From: Platycnemis pennipes
Lineage: Eukaryota; Arthropoda; Insecta; Odonata; Platycnemididae
DNA: 64,000 bases
Reading direction: 5' to 3'
NCBI GenBank assembly: GCA_933228895.1
Contig: OW121851.1
Location: 124,543,624 to 124,607,623, forward strand
Of this stretch, positions 33,250-45,849 are shown piece after piece. Positions within the stretch are counted from its first letter, which is position 1; the number at the start of each line of letters is the position of its first letter. A program made the position numbers and the translations under genes. The notes beneath the pieces were generated by a model that was given only the letters and a program-made list of their open reading frames with translations, was not told the DNA's origin and ran no database searches.

Positions 33250-34645
33250 TGTCAAGAAGTGGAGCAATGGGCTCCTATAACAAATACATAAAGCAAAATA
33301 AGTCATGAATTCTACCCTCGTTACTAATGCTTACTTTTGCCTTGATCGTAGAACCTGAAAGAAAGTTATTTTTACCATAGCATTGCCAAGCCATGTCCAA
33401 ACCAATGTTAGTCCTCCTTTTGATACTGCTTCCTGTTCTTCCCTTTCCGGCACCCATGAGGATCCTTCACTCTAACTTCTAAACCTTCCGGGAAGCGACT
33501 TTACAAATGAAGTTCGGCATCATCCTGCAACTACAGAAATAAGTTTTGATTAAAATTAACGTGCCGCTAAAACAATCTAACAATGTGCAAATGAAATACT
33601 TAAATTGTTTATATATTTTATCTGTTGTCAAAATTCCTATTATTTAAGTTATAAAAAGGCCATTGTGAAGAATAACATATTGGACAGGATTTTTTTACCA
33701 CCTACAGTCATAGTATACTCGTTTTACATTAAAATAGTTTTTATTCATTTTTTATACCAAAATAAAAATCTTAGAGACACTAATGTAACGAAATAAAAAC
33801 GCCCCATAAGGAGTTGAGTTGACAATTCAATTTATAGGTCAATAAGTTAGGATTGAGGCTGAATACTTTTTATATAATGCTATTTAGATATTGCTAATAA
33901 ATATTACTAATAAAGGGTACTAATAAACAACGTTCACATGTATCCTGTCTCTGTGTGCGCCTGTGATAACAAGTATTGTTCGTGTCCGAATACATAACCT
34001 ATCATGAGACGGAGGGGTACGTTCACCCTCGAAGGATGTAGGGGTGCAAAGAAGGAGGTACGATATAATCTGCCATATCTTGACACTTGTTGGATTGATG
34101 AAGAGAATTGTGGAGGTAGAGATTTAAGGACAAGAACAATGTAAATATGAAGAGGTCAGCTCAAAAAAGAACCAAGTTCGCTGAGTCTAAAGCATCTTAG
34201 GACCTGTTATGACAACATATATGCAATATTCTGAGAAAAATGTATAAATCACTTAAATTACTCGCATAACATGGTTAAAGGATCAGATATTGTGCTCAAT
34301 TATCGATACATAGAATACTGAGGTTATCGAGGAAAAACTAGAGCAAATTTCGACTTAAAACTAAATCAAACACAAGAGCGGTCTTCTGAGCACGAACATG
34401 AATCTGTTATCTCCATGACCCTCCCCCTTATTACAACCCATCTGCAGAAAAAATTAAACTCAAAACCATGTTAACGCTAATAAAACTAACACATTAAAAG
34501 CTAATAACTAAAAATGCTACACAGAATTTTTTTTACGACAATAGGGTTGAAGGAGCAAGAGAAATCGATTAACATTCAAAGTAAAGTCGGTGGGGTAATA
34601 GAGTAAATGATAGGTGTGAATGATATGAATGCTCCAATCAAGGGT
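33250..34645. other. AT-rich intergenic DNA, nothing recognised
   Basis: Short frames (33275-33457 minus, 33605-33796 plus) without motifs. No repeat was recognised. Confidence 0.45.
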
Positions 34646-34647
34646 TT

Positions 34648-35022
34648 TGGCTGTTTCGCAGCGATGAAGCTGAGTTTTTGCGTCGATTCATAGCCATGGA
34701 TGGAATATAGATCCATCACTTCACACCTCAGATGAAGGATGTCAAAACAATGTCCTAAATGTGGAGAATCTGCTACAAAGAAAGCAAAGACAGTTCCATC
34801 TGCTGGCAAGGCCAAGGCGTCAGCTTTTTGGAATACGCGTGGGATAATTTTCATTGATTATCTTCACAAAGGAAAATTAATCAACAACGAGTATTATGCA
34901 AACTTATTTCAGCATTGGAGTAAAGAAATCGAGAAAAATCGGCCGTATTGGCGAAAGAGAAAGTTGCTTCATCAAGATATAGCTCTTATTCGCACAACCG
35001 TTGTTGCGGTGATCAAAATCAG
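34648..35022 (+). pseudogene. mariner-like transposase fragment
   Basis: Plus-strand frames show EFLRRFIAMDG followed by IHHFTPQMKD, then SATKKAKTVPSAGKAKASAF, WNTRGIIFIDYLHKGKLINN and EYYANLF, with RPYWRKRKLLHQD near the end. These are the blocks from the first to the second catalytic Asp of mariner transposases ('MDETWIHH' ... 'GIIFIDYLHKG'); the expected DE of the first block is altered to DG. Frameshifts separate the blocks. Both termini and the third catalytic residue are missing. Dead fragment. Confidence 0.8.
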
Positions 35023-35024
35023 TT

Positions 35025-37180
35025 AAAGTTAAAAATCCTCCTGACGCGCCCTATTCGTTTTGTTTTCTTCGTAAGATCAGGTACTTCTGGGACTACCCTC
35101 GTGCTCATACCCTAAGTGCTTTATTTCATGTCTCTTCATGTGAGAGAACTAAGTTTAGTTCAAACCGGAATTACGAAGGTCGCTATATAAAATAAGGTTA
35201 TCATCTCGCAATTTGCAGTAATATATACTTTAAATATAAAATTCCGCCTTTTTATGAACTCTTCTGAAAATTTACGAATATCACTCACTTTGATCTTTGC
35301 AGCATACTGAAAAAATATTTTTTTTCTCTCTTCCACGAAAAGAAAAGGGGCTAGTCAGCCAATATTAGGTAAATATAAATCAACAAACCAGGATTGAGAT
35401 CAATTTTTACATGCCCGCTATCAATTTGAATTAGTCTAATTCCACTTCAAGTGCACTGCTAACTACTTACTGACGCAATGACTTGAGCTGTCTGGCTGTG
35501 TCAGCGTCGTTAATCACACAACATATGAAGGAACCATGTTTTCACTCTATTCAGCCCAATTGAAAAGTAAAAGTAGTAACAATAATGCTGCTTAATAAAT
35601 ATTCTAGGAGACAAGAACTTACTCGACGAGAATAAATTAGGTATAACAATTTCACGTATTTGAATGATGTGGAACGAAGATTAGCAGATGGCATGGTCTC
35701 GACATATGAATTCATTTCTTAATCCATTGATTTCTTTTCCGTCTTCTAGAGCTCTTCGTCCTTTAACTGTTAGGCTGTTTAACTGTCAGTAAAAGGCTTT
35801 ATGGAATCTCAGAATTATGTCTTTGAATCGCCCAGTGTCTCTGAATCCGAAAATTAACGGCATCAGATCCGAATGTTTTCAAGTAATGCTAAACACACAT
35901 CTCAAAAATTTTTTAGCCATAATAACCGTGGATCCAAAATGACAAATAATAGTATTATTTTAGTATGATTTTCATCGTTCGGTGATAAGATCCACCGCCG
36001 CGTGTTGAAAACATGAGTGTTTCCTTTGGTGTGTCCGATCTGTTGACCAGCATATCTTTGTGAGAGGCAGTAAGGGCATTTTCACAAGTTCTGAATGATG
36101 TTCGTGTTCAACCCACTTGTCTCACATAATACGTGAATGTTATCTAAGTACGTGTAAAGCAGAACAACAATGCTCTGTATGCTCTCTAATGCAATGTACG
36201 TATGTTACATTCAAACCAAAGGAATCTCCATGGTCTCTCCATCACCTGATCGCGGATTTAGTCTCGGGCAATTAAAAGGAAAATCTGTTTCTTTCCAACC
36301 AAAGGTGATAGTAGAACATCAGTTCCTGTAGCCGAAACGTGATGTTTGCGGTCTGGACAGAAACAGACCGGCATCTAGATAGGCTCGTCCGAAACTCATA
36401 TACCTACTGCACACAAGGATGTGCACTTCACTGCAGAAAAAGAAACGGAGGAAAAACATGATTCCTTGGATGATACCATCATAAAAATTGGGGACGATTA
36501 TGAATGTGAGATTTTCAGAAAATAGACTTCGATGGACCAGGTGTTTCATTTTAACTCGTGATATTAACTGAAAAAATGTTTCCACATGTCTATCAATAGT
36601 CCCATTTCCCCATGGAAATTTCATAAGAGAGCAATTATTATAAATATTGCAATGACTATTAAGCGGGAAACATAGTAAAAATCCGACGTTTACCTGCGAG
36701 GATGAGAACGCGAGTAAATAGCAAATTCGAATGAAGAAAAGTCTTACAAGTTCATGTATGTAGAAGGCATTGTTTCCGAACATTCAGAGTGTGGAGAAGC
36801 TTGCTAGGACCACATATACATGCCAAGTACCACAAAAGAGTGGGACACATTTCCTATGATAATGACGCGACTTATATTGGTCAACCTGAAGTTATAAGGG
36901 TAAGAGCACACAAGCACGAGCAACGAGCAAATAAGGGTCAAAGAGCACACAAGGTCTTATGTAACGGGGAACATCGCCCAGTCATTTATTACGCGAAACA
37001 CTTGTCAGAAGTTCAATACGAGTGATTTATTTCCTAGTATCCTCATTTATGAGAAAAAAATCCAGAAGCACGACTATTAAGAGGAGCTGTAAATAAAGAG
37101 AAATGCATCCTATCGTCAAATCACGACAGAAGGCATGTTTTCTGTCTGTTTCCCTTTCTTTAAACCCCATACCACCCCAT
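35025..37180. other. Intergenic DNA; faint RNase H-like word at 36.95 kb
   Basis: Mostly unrecognised. Within the plus frame 36789-37025 the end reads GEHRPVIYYAKHLSEVQYE, which recalls the start of the RNase H domain of Ty3/gypsy-type polyproteins ('G.ERPVAY.S..LS'). No other gypsy domain was found nearby, so I leave it as a possible fragment. The minus frame at 36319-36783 is unrecognised. Confidence 0.3.
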
Positions 37181-37184
37181 CCTG

Positions 37185-37745
37185 ACACATGATCTTTCCC
37201 GGGGTAAACGCATACATGAAATCATGGGTCAAGCGAATCGTAAACTGGGATTCATCAAAAGAGTACTGGGTAAATGTGACAATCATGTACGAAAAATCAG
37301 CTACTTTTCCTTGTTAGACCTCATTTGGAATATGCTGCCAGTGTATGGGATCCCTACGAAATCGGTCTATATAATGAACTTGAACGTGTGCAGGGAAGGA
37401 CGGTAAGATTTGTAAAGGGACGGTACGATAACCTTATTAACGTAACCAGTCTATTAAATGAATTAAATTGGGAATCATTGTCAGATCGCAGGTTGAAATT
37501 CAAACTTAATCTCTTAAACAAATTCCAAGACCATATTTTCAGTGATGATGTTAAAAATATTTTGCGGACCCCAACTTACTATGGTAGACTGGACCATAAT
37601 CACGAAATTAGAGAAATTAATTGCCGATATGACAGATTCAAAATTAATTTTTTCCACGTACAATTAGGGATACGAATAACGGTAAATGTATTTAGTACGA
37701 GTGTAGCAATGGATAACATTGGTAGCTGCATGTTGGTATAATGAC
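37185..37745 (+). pseudogene. Non-LTR retrotransposon RT C-terminus (hairpin-tail family)
   Basis: The plus strand gives IHEIMGQANRKLGFIKRVLG, then after a frame shift near 37320 LEYAASVWDPYE, ELERVQGRTVRFVKGRYDN, VTSLLNELNWESLSDRR and RYDRFKINFF. This is the standard C-terminal region of Jockey/CR1-type ORF2 ('LEYAS.VWDP....I..LE.VQRRAARFV'). It is 5'-truncated and frameshifted. It is important because it is the longest copy here attached to its own 3'UTR, and so identifies the source of the short hairpin repeats scattered over the window. Confidence 0.82.
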
Positions 37746-37955
37746 TTATAAGCTAACTACTATAGCTAAAGACTAATATATGTTTGTATAAGCTAACCCA
37801 ACTAACAGCATGTTTTTGCATGTATGCTTTGTTACTATAATTTTTAATTACAAATTTCATGCATGATATGTAGTGCATGTTTGGTGAGAGTTCACCCCCT
37901 GCCACACACCTTTGTGGTGGCTTGCAGGGTATTGTGTAGATGTAGATGATATAAG
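37746..37955 (+). repeat. 3'UTR with terminal hairpin of the non-LTR copy
   Basis: It follows the RT stop. The terminal part reads GTGCATGTTTGGTGAG, TTCACCCC, then CCCTGCCACACACC - TTT - GTGGTGGCTTGCAGGG, then TATTGTGTAGATGTAGATG. The CCCTGC/GCAGGG and CACACC/GTGGTG pairs make a stem-loop close to the 3' end, the expected place for RT recognition. At least 12 other copies of this end occur in the window. Confidence 0.8.
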
Positions 37956-38014
37956 GTATATACCTAGCTCCTCCCCAACTTTCCTCAAAAAATCTCTGCA
38001 TGCAGACCACACAC

Positions 38015-38032
38015 GTGTGGTCGCGACCACAC
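38015..38032. repeat. Perfect 18-bp palindrome
   Basis: GTGTGGTCGCGACCACAC with no spacer, adjacent to CTGCATGCAG (37996-38005) and to a GACCACACACGT direct repeat. No context suggests a role. Confidence 0.85.
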
Positions 38033-38034
38033 AC

Positions 38035-40345
38035 GTTTGAGATATATTATGAATTGTCAAGTGTCAAGTGCATTGTCCATGCATTCCAGTAGCAACTTGA
38101 AACAATGGGTATAGCTGGAATTGAATTACATAACAGTGCGAGGTATTAACCCCGAATATTTTAGCGGAATAAATAAAATTGAAGAAATAATTTGAAATAC
38201 AATGCGCATGATGGACGGGAAACTCGCTTCAAAAATCCCCAGTCTGGTTCTAACGTACACCCTAATTACGGAATAAGTGCTTTAGATCATCTCGCGCTAT
38301 GATGAAAGGGAGTATTATAATATGTCGCCACTGAGCGAAAAATATTAATAAAATGTCAGAGTAACCCTGTATACTGTCATATTAGGAATAAATTCGTATC
38401 ACGGAGGTTATTGATACGAAATACTATTGACGAAATATCACCAAAAATGATCTCTCAAGTTAACGAATTCAAATAACGAAACACCGATTAAGTCAATGGA
38501 GAACAAACACAAAAATAACCAATTGGTAACATTTTTATTGTAAAAATGACTAACAAGGCATAAGGAATAACAAAGCTTGATCCTCAACGCGCGCATTATC
38601 AAGATCCGTCATTGGACCTCAGGACTTAAAAAACCTTACAGGTGATTCAACAACACCTGTCAAGTATTGAAATTTGAACGGGCGAGCCAGATATCCTTTA
38701 CCCCACGTTCCTCGACATCACTTACTGATCAAAGAGATCTTTTCAATTCAATGATCAGCACAACAATTTAAAAATAAGTATGTACACGAAATAGAATGCG
38801 TGAAAACACCTTGATGGGTTACACATGCCATATTAATATACTACGGTTTGATTAATCCTGAAATATAATCTTGCGAACTGAACGCAAGAAGAAAACTCTT
38901 TTGACCTATCTTTGATTAATGGTTTGGGTTGTTTGCAATGTGATAAACCTCGTGATAACTTTCCTAAAATACCTTAAATAAAAAGCCTCTGGTTTTCTAC
39001 TATAAACAAAAAAATCAATGTTTTAAATATATTGGAAGAAAAATTTATTCACAAAGTAAAGCCCATAACGTATCTCAATTTAGAACGCCGAAAGAACTGC
39101 TTCGGATCGAACTGCGTTGCACAGACAAAATAATGCAATTGATGGGCACAGACAACAAATGAGTTCTATCAATTACATGACATGTACGCGGATTGGTTCT
39201 ACAACCTAACAAAGAAATAACACTAAGTTTAACAACAGTGACATTTGAAGTTACACTCGTGAATTTGCTTCACATCCGAAAAACTCAAAACTATTAAGCA
39301 TTAAAATACTATTTAGCTAGAAATTTACCACGAAGGAATTCAATAATTATCACCGAAGACTTAAGAAATTTGTTAAACAATCCCTCTTAAATAGGGATAG
39401 TAATTTTAATCCAAAGTCACTTACCCTTATTCAAAACTTTAGTCAATCAATAAAAAAATATCTAAAGTTCACGAGTGAAATGTATAGTATTCTTACCAAG
39501 TTGGAAATCTAAGCAAACAGTTCGCGGATAATCTATAAATCTCATAATATACGACAAGGATCCACAAACTCACAGTTGAACTCGTTACATTCACCAAGAA
39601 TGACAGTTATATGCAGTATATAACTGGTTTTAAACTTCTGTCTCCATTTACTAAGCTACATAACATATTTACGACGCAATGAAAACTAAAAATTATGATC
39701 TGGAATGAATACTGTCCAAGAGATTTAACTACTCCTTCAAATAACCGATGAATAACATTCAATCAAAAAATTCTGAGCACGAAAGCAGAAGGTAGGAACT
39801 CAAATAAGTGTACTTGTCCTCGATTATCAACTCAAAACCTAAACTGTCTACGTTCCGAGTACATTAACAGTAAAATTTTCCATTTTCCATTGCTGATTAC
39901 ATTCGAGACTACGAGGCTAAGGAAACATATCGATCGTTAAGAAATTGGATCGAAACTCAAGTTATCAACAAAAATAAATTAATATAAGAAGGTACAAGTG
40001 CAAGTGAACGTAAGAGACTACGTTTAAGCTCAGTTTCGTAACTGATATACTTTATTCTCGGAATTACATTAATTTCAAACAGAACGAAAGAGAATCAGAT
40101 TTCAATAACTAACAATGTTAATGGGCTAGCGTCGAGACGTAGATAGAATAGTCGAGAAACGTCCGAGAAAATTCTAGGGACCCGAAACAACCCTTCGAGA
40201 TTTTCGGCGGGAAATTGAGAATATCAGAGGACACGACCTGGTATCGATTAGAAGTGACAGAATTACAAAAACAAAGACGCGGACAACTTTATGTGAAAAT
40301 AAAAACACTCGTGAATGAAAAATAGTAATAATGAAGCGGACTTAC
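38035..40345. other. AT-rich DNA, possibly intronic
   Basis: No ORF or repeat was recognised over 2.3 kb. It lies downstream (minus-strand sense) of the splice-bordered exon at 40346-40466, so it may be intron of that unidentified gene. Confidence 0.35.
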
Positions 40346-40466
40346 CATACTGAAGAACGTTTCTCACAGCCAGTCTCTCGAATTCCCAGTTTTCCCTCAC
40401 TAGGACCCATGTGATCAATGACGAAGTACCAGCTTTATCGTCGCAGATAACTCGAATGACTTCTTC
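40346..40466 (-). CDS. Internal exon of unidentified gene
   Basis: Minus strand: the acceptor context TCAATTTGTTACAG precedes a 121-bp segment encoding EEVIRVICDDKAGTSSLITW then VLVRENWEFERLAVRNVLQY, ending at TATG|GTAAGT, a near-consensus donor. It is open in one frame, begins in phase 0 and leaves one base for the next exon. I do not recognise the protein family. It pairs by phase with the exon at 40763-40944. No downstream exon was found. Confidence 0.55.
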
Positions 40467-40762
40467 CTGTAACAAATTGAAAACATTAACAGATGTAACC
40501 ACAACATTTGCTGCACCTCTGCTATAAATATCCGTCAATCAATGGGAAGAGTATTACTTGAAATATTTACAGGAGGAATTACTAAGCAACAATTTTAAAT
40601 GTCGTGAAGTAAATGGTATATCTCTCGAAATATATCTCTATTCTTCGTAAATAGAGAAAGATAAGCTACTAAGTGCTTTCAATTTCCCTTCAAATTCAAT
40701 GTACGTTGATAAAGCAAACTGACTAAAACTACAACTTTCTTGAACTGGGGTTGAAAACTCAC

Positions 40763-40954
40763 CTGTCCTTCCCTCACCGCGTACCGACGAATACTGAAGA
40801 CCGATGTCTGATCGCGGATGTAAATGCCACATTCTGGAATGACGTCAATCAAACTGGACCAATCACCAAAGTGCAATGAGAATTCGCCGTGAATAATAAT
40901 TTCGAAAACATAAAAGTTATATCGCGGATTTGAATAATATCTTGCTAATTCCAT
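40763..40954 (-). CDS. Exon of the same unidentified gene
   Basis: The minus strand is open from an ATG at 40954 (or from a TTAG acceptor at 40945) through MELARYYSNPRYNFYVFEII, HGEFSLHFGDWSSLIDVIPE and CGIYIRDQTSVFSIRRYAVR, then EGQ, and ends GGACAG|GTGAGT, a good donor in phase 0. The next exon at 40466 starts in phase 0, so the two join without a frame break across a ~300-bp intron. The composition is that of ordinary coding sequence, not a low-complexity chance frame. Function is unknown. Whether the left edge is a start codon or a splice acceptor is undecided. Confidence 0.5.
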
Positions 40955-41404
40955 TGCCGGATATACATTTTGGATATTAATATTTCCCTATAATTGCAGC
41001 ATGGTTTGTTTTCGAAAATAGATTATTATAAAATTAAGAGCGCCATCGGCTCTTACTTCCGTAAACTACTTATTTTGGCGGGAGAAAGTGACTGAACACG
41101 CAGTAGAGTGTTGTAATTCTCAACTACCTGAAATATGAGCTAAAATGATATATTTAGAAAAGAAATTGTTTTTAAACAAATACATATCATAACATTTTGC
41201 ACTAAGCAGAGATTTTACTTCTGGTCTACCAACTCTTAAATTTGGACGACGTCTGATACCCGATTTCAGTTAACGGTTAAAAGAATTATCGCAGTTTTTG
41301 AAATAGCTGCATGACAAATAATTTCAGATTTACATGCCCGACGTTCAAATGGGAATTCCATTATACTCTACCATGGTTAGAAAATTAGATTAAATATATT
41401 ATTC

Positions 41405-41470
41405 ACTAACACCACTGTAAGCCCCTGCCAAACACCTTTCGGGTTGCTTTCTGGATATAATGGAAAGTAT
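41405..41470 (+). repeat. Degraded copy of the non-LTR 3' hairpin tail
   Basis: AAGCCCCTGCCAAACACCTT then GGTTGCTTTCTGGATATA correspond to the stem and following bases of the hairpin at 37.9 kb. Confidence 0.55.
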
Positions 41471-41652
41471 CGAATGTATCGTATCTACGCTATTTCCCAA
41501 CAAAGATTATTACTTGCTAATAGAAACCTTCCTACCGCAATAACAACGAAATTCGTCGGTATCACGCAGAACTACTCAGCAACACAAATCACATTTGAAC
41601 GTGGGTAGCTACATAAACATTGGGAATGGAAGTAAACCAAGCGATTGCTTAC

Positions 41653-41711
41653 CTTTACGGGTAGTCTTTAAAAAAGACCAGTGTGCTCTGATTACAGCAA
41701 GGGTAGCTTCA
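41653..41711 (-). CDS. Possible small upstream exon
   Basis: Minus strand: acceptor AAATTGTTGCAG, then 59 bp open as EATLAVIRAHWSFLKTTRK, then donor AAAG|GTAAGC. It leaves one base, and a TTAG acceptor at 40945 would supply the matching two, giving Ala at the join. Phase agreement is suggestive, but that acceptor lacks a pyrimidine tract, so this is weak. Confidence 0.25.
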
Positions 41712-42399
41712 CTGCAACAATTTACGGTTAATACTTCTTGGCAATGCACTTATAACCGCGAGACATACGAACACGTCACAATATAACTTGCTCAGTTATC
41801 ATGTAATTCACAAAACTATAACCCCACTATTAAAATATCACTTTCGAGATTATGTTGGCGGTTGAGACACTGCACTGGTCTCAATAAACCATCTCACAAA
41901 TTCCGCTGGATAACGTATTGAGATGCATTAAGAACTTGAGGACTTTTGGTTTGTAAATAGGCTTCTTTGGGGGCAAGATTTGTTGACCAACATAATCTTC
42001 ACGGGAACAGTTCACCATTACGATACATGTCAACATGATACATTGCCAATCTTAGACTTAATCACTCAAACTACTTTTGAAAGAAATACGAAAAGCAACT
42101 TCATATTACAAGACGGAATCGCCACTAAGCATTCTCGCACGGATTTCACTTCGCTGATCAGCTGGTCGGTATTGTGTTGTTGCCTCGTAGGAAGAAAACA
42201 AGGAACTAATTCGAAGAATTGATTCACTCTAGAACTTGGAAGGCCATGGGTTTAACAAGCACTGAAATGATTTCTTCTCACTCGCTCTCGGGGTCGCGAT
42301 TGAAGCACTTCGGAAAAATACCTCGGTGATTGAATGCCAGAAAAGCGGAACTCGTCGGAAATATTTCAGGCTCCGTCAACGATACTGATGAATTGAGTG

Positions 42400-42545
42400 A
42401 AATATAATGAGCAGGTAATGAATGTATTGACTAAAAAGTAATGAGTGCATTGAGTGAAACGTAATAACTGTATTAAATTAAATGTAATGACTGATATGTA
42501 ATAAGTGTATGGAGTGACATTTAATGAGTATGCGGTGAGTGCGTT
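42400..42545. repeat. Degenerate ~22-bp minisatellite
   Basis: Variants of GTAATGAGTGTATTGAGTGAAA recur about six times with substitutions and small indels. The words GTAATGA and TGTAT/GCATT alternate regularly. Confidence 0.6.
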
Positions 42546-42841
42546 GACGGAACTAGCATTAGACGAGGTTAAAAAAAAAGAAAGATCATCCGAATAAAAT
42601 TACGTTCCCTAACCCTAGGTGTATTTGCCACTCTACATTAGGCGATAGTGACGTTTGCCGGAAGATTATTATCAACCAGCGTTTAGAGTCAACTAGATTA
42701 ATTCTCTAAGGTTATCTGCATCCTGATTTCAGCAATGGAATATACTGTAAATAACTAGGCACTATATCACAACTACAACAAATTCCCCTCTAATGTAACT
42801 AAGAATATGTAAGTTTAAGTAAAAAATATTTAAGTTAAGTA

Positions 42842-42990
42842 GGTTAAGATTGTTGTTGTAGTTCGTGGAGGCTGCCGAAAACTAAGGCCATTTGCGCCAC
42901 TTATTTTAGGTCAGGGATGTTCCGTTAATGCTTTGTCAATAGAACCCATTGGTGGAAGAGACCTAGTTGGTGGGCGTGGACCTACCAACT
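42842..42990 (-). repeat. Possible SINE family A tail
   Basis: GTTGTTGTAGTTC, GGCCATTTGCGCCACTTA and nearby words correspond to the tail end of the SINE at 5041-5300 (GTTGTTATTC, GGTCATTTGCGCCAGTTA). No tRNA-like head is present, so this would be a 5'-truncated or decayed copy. Confidence 0.35.
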
Positions 42991-43003
42991 TTGGTATAAT
43001 ACT

Positions 43004-43080
43004 TAACATCTACATCTTCATAAACACTTCACAAACGACCACGAGGTGTGTGGCAGGGGGTAAAACATCACTAAGACCCT
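43004..43080 (-). repeat. Copy of the non-LTR 3' hairpin tail
   Basis: ACATCTACATCTTCATAAAC then GAGGTGTGTGGCAGGGGGTA is the reverse complement of the tail at 37.9 kb. Confidence 0.7.
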
Positions 43081-45845
43081 CCAAGAACTTATATTACCAA
43101 TTATTAAATACAAAGGAACCAATAATATGATTCGCACATGTTCTACGCTATTTAAAATTTCGTTTCATTATCTAAGGTGTATGATTTTCAGAGACTCGAA
43201 GACGGGCTTGACTGGAATATTTTGCGAATGGTACTGTGCCTAATGTAAGATACTTTTTACAGACATATCACACATGTTGAGGTGGTTTTAATTGTAATTT
43301 GAAAAAATAACGACATTCACAATTCAGCAAAAGCATGAACACATTTATAAGCGAGTGGCATAAAAACGAAAGACAATGCATCATATCCCATAGCAGGAGG
43401 GATTCACAAAGGAGCTCGCTGAGACTTATCATGAGGCAGCGTCCAAGGAGAACATTTCCGAACAAATCGTGACTCTTAAGAGTAGTTGAATGAGATCTGC
43501 TACAACCATAAGGTCAGTCAAGCATCAAGGCGGATTCAACTTGTAGATTTCGGTGACGGAGATAGATGGGAAGGAGAATGATTGAATGGAGAGCATAGCT
43601 GAACGTGGTCTCAGTCATTGAGAAACTGCATTGTCGAGCCTCGGGGTGGAGTATTTGAGGTCAAAACAGACCCGGGTTTAACGCACAAGGAATAGCAGTT
43701 AAAGAGGCCGCTGCGATAACTTTGTGTGAATTCGCCACTAGTCTCATCTAGTAATGACTTTTTACAGTCACTATAATATCCTGTCTCCAACCCCTTGATC
43801 CGTAATAATTGCAATTGTCCCAGCATTCCTCTACTTAATAGACATAACACCCCGCAAGCCATCGCAAGGATGAGAAGCAGGGAGGAAACCATCACTGAAT
43901 ATCAAAAGAGATTGAAATTTAAACTTACTTGTCATGCAGGTGTGCTAACATACCAGTTCGTGATTGCATTATTTACATGCAACTGATGCTACTACTTTGA
44001 TATGCTATAATTCATAATAACTTTGTGAAAAATGTGGTATTCATATTCGATACCTATATAAATTAATTCCTAATACATACAAAGTAATGTATTAATTATT
44101 GATGATTCAGGACTTTATATAACTTCAGTAATTAATTAATTAATTATTAGGTTCTGGAACATGTATGAGAAAGTAATGTTGAAACATGAACATGTTAAAG
44201 TTATTAATGCAATCTATGCTTCTACATCAAAATCGCAGCACGTGTTCTAACTTCCCCATACATCTTCGATGTCTATTACTGATTAATCTATTACAGTCCC
44301 AAATATTATTTGGTTAATCGCAGTTTCAATTGTACATATGGTCGTTGAGCTGGTTTAATTAAACATTTCAACTGGAGCAATTTAGTGACATTCAAGATGA
44401 CTCAGGAGCTATTCCACTTATCATATTGGTACTTTATAGCCTCCGTGGTGTTTAGATTCTGGCATTATCAAGCCATTCTAAATAATGCACCTCGTTTCGG
44501 TAGTTGACGGCGGTCACCGGCCCCCCCAGGGAAGGAAACGTCCTGAGTCAAGACCCAAGGTCCGAATTCTAAAGCTAGACAACTAAGACGCTAACGTTTT
44601 TTGACCACTGTTTCCGTGAAGAAATGCCTTAAGTATGGCTTGCGTTGAATGGACTCAAAGAATCACTCGTCAGAGTTAAGCGGGCAGGACGGCATTTAAC
44701 TGGTAGGCCAGGTTTTACTACTCTTGTACAAATATGGATCGGAAATCGACAAGCTGAGGGGATTGAGTAGGCGCGGCATTGTGAGTGGGCCCTTGAAATC
44801 TCCCGCCCAGCTAAGCAATGGTGTGATGCACACGTTGATCTAATTGACTCCTCAGCTTTATTGACGTCACAATCTGCACGTTACTCGGCGACCTATGGGC
44901 CAACTAATCCTACCGGTAATGGGAAATCATTCATCCACAACGGAATGGAGGTTTAAAAGTTGATTTAATGTCATGCACAAAAGAAAAACAGTCAGTAGGA
45001 GTGGTCGTACAAATGGTAGAGTTAGGTTTTGAAGTGCTACAACTTGTAAGGTCCAACCTTACTTATACCTAAGCTTACTGCTGAGACCATACTCGACGCG
45101 GTATTGCAATTAGCGACAGACTGCCAATCTGTGGGCGGAAGAAGTATTCGTATTGAAATTCAATCATAATCAAGCATGATGTGGATAAATTTTAATATAC
45201 GACTTTTTTCCCATCGAATTTACTGCTCAGAGTTAACATAGGGTGTAAAACAGTCAAAAAGTAACTGATATAAATATTAATAAACATAGATAGTTAAGTA
45301 GGTAATGAGTTTAGCTACGATTCCATTGTACTTTATTATATTTTTATATTTCCGATCATGATAACGACAACTTCCCCGATGACAAATCTCATTCACATCC
45401 ATTAATGTCAAATTCCTTTTATCGTATACAACTTAAATCTACATCACAGTATTATTTCCAACCCTTCCTCTTAATGGCGCCCCGTGGCTGAATTAGCTCA
45501 GTTATACCCATATCCCTGGTGATAACAAAAATCATTTGCAGTATCATCTTTGCAGTATCGTCTCTTTGATTACGCTATCAATGGCATAGTAAACATTTAC
45601 ATCAATCATCAAGACGACAGCATCAAGGGGTAGCATCTTTCCTCGGACTCTCAGGGATCTGAATTGCTTTAATTATATTCAATGATATGGACACAAGTGT
45701 ATAAATAGGTAAGCTAGGACATTGCATGTAGGTATCAAGAATTTTAGCTAACTCAACTAAAAGCACTTTTATGCATACTTCCTCTGATTTTTAAATATTA
45801 TTTCCTTAAGTGTTATATTTCCTCTAAAATGTGGATACTAAACCT
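43081..45845. other. Intergenic DNA, nothing recognised
   Basis: About 2.8 kb with short unrecognised frames (43268-43465, 43611-43895 minus; 43795-43986 plus). Slightly GC-richer near 44.5-44.9 kb. No repeat family was assigned. Confidence 0.4.
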
Positions 45846-45849
45846 CTTT

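Larger units (their letters stand above)
40955..42395. other. AT-rich DNA with one hairpin-tail remnant and a possible exon
   Basis: Apart from the weak exon at 41653-41711 and a decayed non-LTR tail at 41405-41470, nothing is recognised. Plus frames at 41595-41786 and 41980-42222 have no motif. Confidence 0.35.

Noticed and set aside
36319..36783. 154-codon minus-strand ORF
   Set aside because: Hydrophobic AT-rich translation with no motif and no splice or start support.
36930..37025. Ty3/gypsy retrotransposon
   Set aside because: Only one RNase H-like word; no RT, integrase, protease or LTR nearby.
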